Positions 6,495 through 10,802 of a stretch of 10,802 bases of DNA are shown in pieces. The notes beneath the pieces are model-generated. The model searched no databases and had not been told where the DNA came from. It saw only the letters and a program-made list of their open reading frames with translations. The stretch comes from CAZCBJ01 sp964496705 (GTDB lineage: Bacteria > Chloroflexota > Anaerolineae > Anaerolineales > Anaerolineaceae): assembly GCA_964496705.1 (NCBI GenBank), contig CAZCBJ010000127.1:1-10802 (forward strand), written 5' to 3'. Made by a program: the position numbers and the translations under genes. Positions within the stretch are counted from its first letter, which is position 1; each line of letters opens with the position of its first letter.

Positions 6495-7456
6495 CGCGAC
6501 AGCTCGAAGCTCTCGCCCGACAGGCGGGCGTGAAGGTGGGGGATGGTCAGACGGTGGTCGGCGGCGATGTGAAAGCCCTGCCCGCCGCGCATGGTGGGGC
6601 GGTTGATAATGTTCTTGCGCGGGCGGTAATAGTAGTCCACCTGCTCGCTGCCCAGCGGCGCGCGGTAATCGGGCAGCGGGCGCAGGTCAAAATTGGCGGT
6701 GGTCAGATGGAAGACCGGCACCCCCAGGTTGCGCACAACGGTGATGGCCTTGAGAAACACCTCGGCGCCGGTCACCGCCGAGCCGAAGTTAAGGTACACC
6801 CCGCCCTCCAGCTCGCTGACCGACTGGCAGAAGAGGCGAAAATCGCGCCCGGATGCCTCGCCCAGCGCAGCGAAATCGGCGGCGGGGTGCTGATGGACGA
6901 TGTCGGCGCCGATGGTGATGTGGATCGTCGCCGGGATACCCAGGCGATAAGCGTGATAAAGCACGCCCGCCTCGCGGAACGGGAAGCGCGCGGGGTTGTC
7001 GGCGATCAATTTGCCCAGCGCCGCGCCGTAACCCAGCCCGCCAGCCAACCCCTCTTTCACCGCCTGGTGGGTGAGCGCGCCGGTCTCCTCTGCCATGCCG
7101 AAGGAACCGTCCTCGATGCCGGTGGGCACATCCTCGCTGGTCGCGCCGATCAGGCACAGCTCCAGATCGTGGATGGCCACCGCGCCGTTGCCCGCCACGT
7201 GGGTGATGATCCCGCGCTGCAGCAAATCCACGATCAGCGGCGACAAGCCGCACTTGATCACGTGCGCGCCCATCATCCAGACCACCGCTCGTCCGGCGCG
7301 CCGGGCGCTCAGTATGCTGGACGCCACCGCCTCCAGCTCGGGGCTTTCCAGCGGCTGCAGCGGATCGCCGGGATGAACCAGGTCGTCAAAATGCACCAGG
7401 TTGCGGCGCTGCGCCAGCGGATAGGTTTTGATGCGTGAAAAATCCAGTTTGGGCAT
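6491..7456 (-). CDS. Conserved protein of uncertain function, possibly deoxyhypusine-synthase-like fold
   Basis: 321 residues with a regular alpha/beta, Rossmann-like pattern and no signal peptide or membrane helix. The conserved-looking core has GAHVIKCGLSPLIVDLLQRG (63-82), then VAGNGAVAIHDLEL (87-100), TSEDV (106-110) and DGSFGMAEETG (116-126). Later come YLNFGSAVTGAEVFLKA (221-237), TTANFDL (252-258) and RPRKNIINRPT (278-288). The order (a 'no entry on the left, ligand-site loop, HDLE' block and then a second glycine-rich block with GSAV) reminds me of deoxyhypusine synthase, an NAD-dependent fold. I cannot align the catalytic lysine of that enzyme with confidence, so I do not assign the activity. 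The ATG at 7456 was chosen over an upstream in-frame codon because AGGAG lies just before it and the longer start would run into the lipoprotein gene. It is ten bases after the lipoprotein gene and overlaps the kinase gene by four bases. Confidence 0.75.
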   Translation of the reverse strand: MPKLDFSRIKTYPLAQRRNLVHFDDLVHPGDPLQPLESPELEAVASSILSARRAGRAVVWMMGAHVIKCGLSPLIVDLLQRGIITHVAGNGAVAIHDLELCLIGATSEDVPTGIEDGSFGMAEETGALTHQAVKEGLAGGLGYGAALGKLIADNPARFPFREAGVLYHAYRLGIPATIHITIGADIVHQHPAADFAALGEASGRDFRLFCQSVSELEGGVYLNFGSAVTGAEVFLKAITVVRNLGVPVFHLTTANFDLRPLPDYRAPLGSEQVDYYYRPRKNIINRPTMRGGQGFHIAADHRLTIPHLHARLSGESFELSR

Positions 7457-7459
7457 AGG

Positions 7460-7464
7460 CTCCT
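7460..7464 (-). promoter_or_regulatory. Shine-Dalgarno site that decides the start at 7456
   Basis: AGGAG on the minus strand, three bases before the ATG at 7456. The spacing is short but workable. It supports the 321-residue product over the longer open frame reaching 7525, whose extra 23 residues are Pro/Arg-rich shadow sequence inside the lipoprotein gene. Confidence 0.6.
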
Positions 7465-7466
7465 GT

Positions 7467-9194
7467 TCAGGGCTGCGCGGGTGCGGGCGGAACACGGGTG
7501 GGCAGCCAGGCCGGGTCGGGCGCAAGCGCCAGCACGCTGTTATCCTCCGCGTTGGCCACCCACAGGCGCCCGCCGGCGAAGAGCAGCGCGGAGGGACCGT
7601 TCCCGACCGGCAGCGGCTCGCTTATCTGCAAGGTAAGCACATCCACCGCCTGGACGGCGCCACTGTCGGGCAGCGCAACCCAGATATGCTCGGCGCCATC
7701 GAAAGCCGCCGCACCGCCCGCGCCGGCAATATCAACCAATGGATAATCACTCGCATCCGCGATGCCGCTCAGTTCTTTGTAGAACAGGCCATAAGGTCCC
7801 GCCGACCAGACCCGTCCGCCGCCCACCGCCAGACTGCCGGCGGGCAGCCAGGGATAATCGCCCACGCTGCGGCAGGTGTTCAGCCCAGGATCGAAGGCGC
7901 TGACCAGCCCGCCGTCGTCGCGGCTGACCCACATGCAACTGCCGTCGAAAACCATCACGCCCGAGGCCAGCCAGCCGATGGTGCGCCGGGCCAGCACCCG
8001 CCGCGTGGATAGATCCACGGCGCGCGCCGTGTCATCCCCGCCCGCCACCCACAACCGCAAACCGTCAAAGCCCAGCACCGTGCCCGTTCCCCCAAAACCG
8101 AAACCAGATGCATCTGACCCGCCACCAGTGAAAATGGGCGCAGCGGCAACCCCGCTGGTCGGGCTGATGGATTGGACCGCGCCCGACACGCTGCCCAGGC
8201 TGACCCACAGCCTCCCCGCGGCAAAGATCAGCGCCTGGGCGCCCTCCACCGCGTACCCCGTGAGGCAGTCGCGCTGTCCCACCCGCAGCGGCGCCGAAAC
8301 ATAACCGCTGACGGGGTCAATCGCCTGCAGCGCGTCATCTTCGCGATTGAGCACCCAGATACGCGCGCCGTCATAGGCCAGCGCGGAGGGATTCGCGCCC
8401 ACGGCGTAGATGCGCGTGGTGTAGGGAACGCGTTCCGGCAGCGCGGCCGGTTCTTCGCCAGCCCGCACCGCCAACGGATGAAAGAGCACATTCCACACCT
8501 GCCAGGTGACCACGCCAGTGACCGGCAGCCGGTTGGCAGCCTGGAACTGGCGCACGGCAGCCTCGGTGAGCGGGCCGTAGACATTGGTGAACACTTCCTC
8601 CTCGCCCGGTTGCAGATACCCCAGGTCAGAGAGGCGCGCTTGAAGGGCATAATCATCACAAAGCTGTCCGCTGCTCGGACTCAGTTCCCTGCCTGGGAAA
8701 GCGAATTGAGACCAGCGCAGGTTGTCCACCGGCGATGCGCTGAAGAGCAGTTCGCGGGTGGTCGCGTCCACAATGCCGCTCACATCCAGGCGGTTATACC
8801 ATTGAAAATGACGCACCGCGGCTTCTGTCTGCTCATCAAAGACTCCGCCGGGGACTCCCACCTCGCCGTAACCCAGCTCCAGCAAACGCTGTTGGATTCG
8901 CAGCACCCCTTCGCCCTGCACGGGCGGCGATTGCAGTGCATACACCGCGAGTGTGGGGGTCGGCGAGGGCGGCAGCGGAGAGGGGGTGAGGGTGTCCGGC
9001 AGGCGGGTTGGGGTGGCAGTCGGCGCGCTGGTCGGAGTGGGCGTGGAAGATCGTTGCGGCGCTGGCGAAGTCTGAGAAGGGGAAACGGAGTCCGCGCCGG
9101 TGGGCGCAACGGGTGCACAGGCCGAGAGGAGGATTACCAGACCGGCCAGGATGCTCAGCAGATGGCGGGGGAATTTGTCAGCCGATAGGCGCAT
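7467..9194 (-). CDS. Lipoprotein with two peptidoglycan-binding domains and a seven-bladed beta-propeller
   Basis: 575 residues, exported and lipid-anchored. Basic residues are followed by a hydrophobic helix (11-25) and the lipobox LLSAC, with C26 as the lipidated cysteine. A Thr/Pro/Ser-rich linker covers about 30-82. Two PG_binding_1-type repeats follow: residues 97-152 (LRIQQRLLELGYG, then TEAAVRHFQWYN) and 180-238 (LQARLSDLGYL, then TEAAVRQFQAAN). From about 265 to 558 there are seven repeats ending in a strand with I/L/V/M-W, at W280, W330, W382, W422, W463, W505 and W545. The spacing of 40-52 residues is typical of YVTN/NHL-like propeller blades, most followed by a 'V-A/S-x-D/P' strand. 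It probably sits on the outer face of the membrane and touches the cell wall. The ATG at 9194 was chosen, not the longer frame to 9296, because it gives a proper signal peptide and has AGGA eight bases upstream. First gene of the four-gene operon; ligand unknown. Confidence 0.92.
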   Translation of the reverse strand: MRLSADKFPRHLLSILAGLVILLSACAPVAPTGADSVSPSQTSPAPQRSSTPTPTSAPTATPTRLPDTLTPSPLPPSPTPTLAVYALQSPPVQGEGVLRIQQRLLELGYGEVGVPGGVFDEQTEAAVRHFQWYNRLDVSGIVDATTRELLFSASPVDNLRWSQFAFPGRELSPSSGQLCDDYALQARLSDLGYLQPGEEEVFTNVYGPLTEAAVRQFQAANRLPVTGVVTWQVWNVLFHPLAVRAGEEPAALPERVPYTTRIYAVGANPSALAYDGARIWVLNREDDALQAIDPVSGYVSAPLRVGQRDCLTGYAVEGAQALIFAAGRLWVSLGSVSGAVQSISPTSGVAAAPIFTGGGSDASGFGFGGTGTVLGFDGLRLWVAGGDDTARAVDLSTRRVLARRTIGWLASGVMVFDGSCMWVSRDDGGLVSAFDPGLNTCRSVGDYPWLPAGSLAVGGGRVWSAGPYGLFYKELSGIADASDYPLVDIAGAGGAAAFDGAEHIWVALPDSGAVQAVDVLTLQISEPLPVGNGPSALLFAGGRLWVANAEDNSVLALAPDPAWLPTRVPPAPAQP

Positions 9195-9213
9195 GGGAAA
9201 CGTCCTGCGTGAA

Positions 9214-9222
9214 AATATACCA
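9214..9222 (-). promoter_or_regulatory. Extended -10 promoter of the lipoprotein operon
   Basis: The minus strand reads TGGTATATT (TGn plus TATATT), 19 bases upstream of the lipoprotein ATG. No good -35 is visible at 16-18 bases. The predicted leader is only about 13 bases and includes AGGA at 9203-9206. The 130-base gap (9195-9324) also contains a short TGGCCTGGCCA palindrome at 9247-9257 of unknown meaning. The four genes down to 4651 have no other obvious promoter between them. Confidence 0.5.
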
Positions 9223-9324
9223 CAGGATGTTGGAGATGGCTGGGTTTGGCCTGGCCACTTTGACGTGCGGGGCAGCGGATGATTTTCTCCCCCCATCTGC
9301 CCGGCGATGTAAAACCCAAACCCT

Positions 9325-10575
9325 CTAGCCCCAGCGCAGGATTGCCCCGCCCGCCAGCAAGCGCAGAACGATGGCCAGCGCCATCACCCCCACCAACCCC
9401 AGCCAGCCGGTGACCGGCGAGGCGAGCAGCCCGCAGATCAGCATGGCTACATTGACCGCCATGTTGAACCACGCCAGGTAAGCCGGGCGGTCGTTGGGCG
9501 GGATTTTGGCCAGCAGATAATTCAACTGGCTGCCGCCGATCAGCGCCCAGCCGGTGCCGCTGAACAACTGGTGCGACAGGTACACCCAGGGATTGTAGGC
9601 TACGGCGAAGATGACCAGCGCCAGCGAGGTGAAAATGGTGCCCGCGCCAAAGAGGGCTTTGAAGCCGTAGCGACCGGCCAGTCTGCCGGACTGGGTGGAG
9701 CCGAGGAAATGCACCACCCAGAACAGGCTGGTGCCGAAGCTGATGATCTGGTCAGAAAGCTTCAACTGGTTGACCTGGTAAAGCGGAAAAACCGGCGCGG
9801 GCAGGAAAATAGCGATATGAAAGAAGAACATCACCACCAGCATCACCGCGAAGGGTCCGCGCAGCACATCAAAACGAAACAGTCTGTTGAGCTGCCCGGG
9901 AGCGGCCGGAGGATGCGGCGAGACGGACTGGGCATCCGCAGCGGGCTTGATCAGGAACAACTGGGTCACGCTCAGCATCAGACCAGTGAAACCCAGCGCG
10001 AATATCACCAGGTAACCTTCGCCGAAGGGCAGCGCCTTGAGGATCAGCCCCACGCAAAATGAGGTCAGCATGGAAACGGCGGCCAGCAACGCATTGCGCA
10101 TGCCCACCACCTGCCCGCGGTATTGGTCCGGCACGTTCTCGGCAAAAAAGGCGTTGCCCAGCACCATCGCCACTGTCCCGGGGATGTTGACCAACATCAC
10201 CACGCCCAGCACAATCCAAATCTGGCTCTGGGTTTGATCGCGCAGCAGGAGGGGCAGCGGGATGAGCAGCCCATACAGCAAGCGGGTGATCAGCGCAGCG
10301 CGCGGCACGATGCGCGCCACCGAGCGCCCGCGGGCGAAACCGCTGGCCGGGAAGGTGAAGGTCACATTGGCCAGCGCCGGGATGGAAGTGAGCAAGCCCA
10401 CCTGCAGCGGCGAGGCGCCCAGGCGCGAAAGATAGATGCCCAGGAAAACCATGATGGAGCCGTTGAAGATGCCCCAAAAAGCGATGTCCAGATAGAAATG
10501 GAGGAAGTTGCGCCGGTGATGCTCCGGCACATCCGGCGTCAGGCCGAAAAAGCGCTTGAGGGCGAGGGTCAACAC
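9325..10575 (-). CDS. Major facilitator superfamily transporter
   Basis: A 416-residue polytopic membrane protein with about twelve hydrophobic segments split by a Pro-rich cytoplasmic loop (about 210-240), the usual 6+6 MFS arrangement. The first helix (about 24-49) is followed by the loop SRLGASPLQVGLLTSIPA (50-67), matching the MFS loop 2 region. NVPDQYRGQVVGMRN (147-161) is the common P-x-x-x-R-G loop, and SGRLAGRYGFKALFG (296-310) is a motif-A-like G-x-L-A-x-R-x-G in the second half. Cargo cannot be read from the sequence. The start is GTG at 10575: an in-frame TAA lies at 10585-10587, so only this GTG or the following TTG can start the frame. It ends 130 bases before the lipoprotein gene, which has its own -10, so I treat it as a separate unit. 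No terminator is evident. Confidence 0.92.
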   Translation of the reverse strand: MLTLALKRFFGLTPDVPEHHRRNFLHFYLDIAFWGIFNGSIMVFLGIYLSRLGASPLQVGLLTSIPALANVTFTFPASGFARGRSVARIVPRAALITRLLYGLLIPLPLLLRDQTQSQIWIVLGVVMLVNIPGTVAMVLGNAFFAENVPDQYRGQVVGMRNALLAAVSMLTSFCVGLILKALPFGEGYLVIFALGFTGLMLSVTQLFLIKPAADAQSVSPHPPAAPGQLNRLFRFDVLRGPFAVMLVVMFFFHIAIFLPAPVFPLYQVNQLKLSDQIISFGTSLFWVVHFLGSTQSGRLAGRYGFKALFGAGTIFTSLALVIFAVAYNPWVYLSHQLFSGTGWALIGGSQLNYLLAKIPPNDRPAYLAWFNMAVNVAMLICGLLASPVTGWLGLVGVMALAIVLRLLAGGAILRWG

Positions 10576-10583
10576 AAGCGCTG

Positions 10584-10589
10584 ATTATA
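10584..10589 (-). promoter_or_regulatory. Consensus -10 box (TATAAT) just before the MFS start codon
   Basis: The minus strand has a perfect TATAAT only eight bases before the GTG of the MFS gene. Transcription from it would begin at or within a base or two of the start codon, giving a leaderless or nearly leaderless mRNA. The nearest -35-like hexamer (TTGCTG) is 19 bases upstream, so the -35 is weak. The hexamer overlaps the TAA that closes the small upstream ORF. Confidence 0.55.
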
Positions 10590-10695
10590 CCCTCTTCTTG
10601 CGCAAGACCAGCAAAACCCCGCCAAAGATCAGCATGCCCAGCCAAAGCGTTGAGACCGCCACAAAGCGATGGTCAGGAGAGCGCAAACGAATCAC
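10585..10695 (-). CDS. Possible 36-residue single-membrane-helix peptide (or displaced C-terminus)
   Basis: From GTG at 10695 the frame reads a polar start with RLRSPDHR, then one hydrophobic segment (about residues 11-31, WLGMLIFGGVLLVL) and the basic tail RKKRV before TAA. That is the layout of a membrane anchor with a positive-inside tail. The frame is open back to about 10725, and it overlaps the last codons of the upstream partial gene in the -1 frame. No good ribosome site precedes the GTG. It could be a true small protein, a chance ORF, or the C-terminus of the upstream gene separated by a frameshift. It is too short to decide from composition alone. Confidence 0.3.
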   Translation of the reverse strand: MIRLRSPDHRFVAVSTLWLGMLIFGGVLLVLRKKRV

Positions 10696-10709
10696 AGACA
10701 AAGCCAGAC

Positions 10710-10802
10710 TCAGGAGATGACTGACTCAACAACCGGCGGTGAGCCAGTCCCGGGCAGGCGCATGCGCAGGGCGACCAGGAAATTGCTCACCGCGATCAAC
10801 AC
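10710..10802 (-). CDS. C-terminal end of an upstream gene of unknown identity (partial)
   Basis: The minus strand is open from the right edge for 30 codons to TGA at 10710-10712. Third codon positions are mostly G or C for most of its length, as in neighbouring genes. The residues begin hydrophobic (VLIAVSNFLVALRMRL) and end with a polar Pro/Ser tail, suggesting the last membrane helix and cytoplasmic tail of a polytopic membrane protein. Too little is visible to name a family. 90 open bases alone are weak evidence. Confidence 0.45.
   Translation of the reverse strand: MLIAVSNFLVALRMRLPGTGSPPVVESVIS

Noticed and set aside
6530..7438. Plus-strand open frame of about 300 codons opposite the 321-residue gene
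   Set aside because: Same low-complexity shadow composition and complete antisense overlap with a gene that has clear operon spacing.
8172..9188. Long plus-strand open frame (338 codons) opposite the lipoprotein gene
   Set aside because: It is rich in Arg/Gly/His/Gln, has no ribosome site or recognisable domain, and lies exactly antisense to a well-supported gene. GC-rich genes commonly cast such shadows.
9242..9323. Inverted repeat GGGTTTGG/CCAAACCC flanking the gap after the MFS gene
   Set aside because: The arms are only eight bases with a 66-base loop and no T-run, so it is not a plausible terminator and is likely coincidence.

Overview
The window is a compact stretch of bacterial chromosome, GC-rich by eye. 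Every gene I can support reads on the minus strand, so transcription runs from high to low coordinates. The gene complement and style (bd-type quinol oxidase, UbiA prenyltransferase, STAS fusion protein, Thr/Pro-rich lipoprotein with a beta-propeller, no LPS genes) suggest a Chloroflexota bacterium, perhaps Anaerolineae. That assignment is inference from family resemblance, not a database match. I see no tRNA, rRNA, IS element, CRISPR array or prophage gene. No intergenic gap exceeds about 140 bases.

Layout in transcription order, right to left. (a) 10710-10802 is the last 30 codons of a gene that starts outside the window. A possible tiny membrane-peptide ORF follows at 10585-10695. (b) 9325-10575 is an MFS transporter with a GTG start and a consensus TATAAT box only 8 bases upstream, so it may be translated from a leaderless mRNA. 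(c) 9194 down to 4651 is a tight four-gene operon with its own extended -10 box. It encodes a lipoprotein with two peptidoglycan-binding domains and a seven-bladed propeller; a protein of uncertain function that I tentatively relate to the deoxyhypusine-synthase fold; a PfkB-family sugar kinase resembling the kinase half of HldE; and a HAD phosphatase. The last three genes overlap or nearly abut. (d) 4510 down to 1915 is a two-gene unit: an N-terminal STAS domain fused to an unassigned C-terminal domain, then a PYROXD2/phytoene-desaturase-type FAD oxidoreductase. (e) 1811 down to 1 is a UbiA prenyltransferase followed by cydA, which runs off the left edge.

The units look functionally separate. 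Unit (e) plausibly couples quinone-type prenyl-lipid synthesis to a quinol oxidase. Unit (c) looks like a small phosphosugar or metabolite cassette attached to a cell-surface lipoprotein, and it is the best candidate here for an undescribed pathway. Unit (d) pairs a possible anti-anti-sigma-type switch with a redox enzyme. Units (d) and (e) share the extended -10 element TGCTACAAT, and unit (c) has a variant, TGGTATATT.
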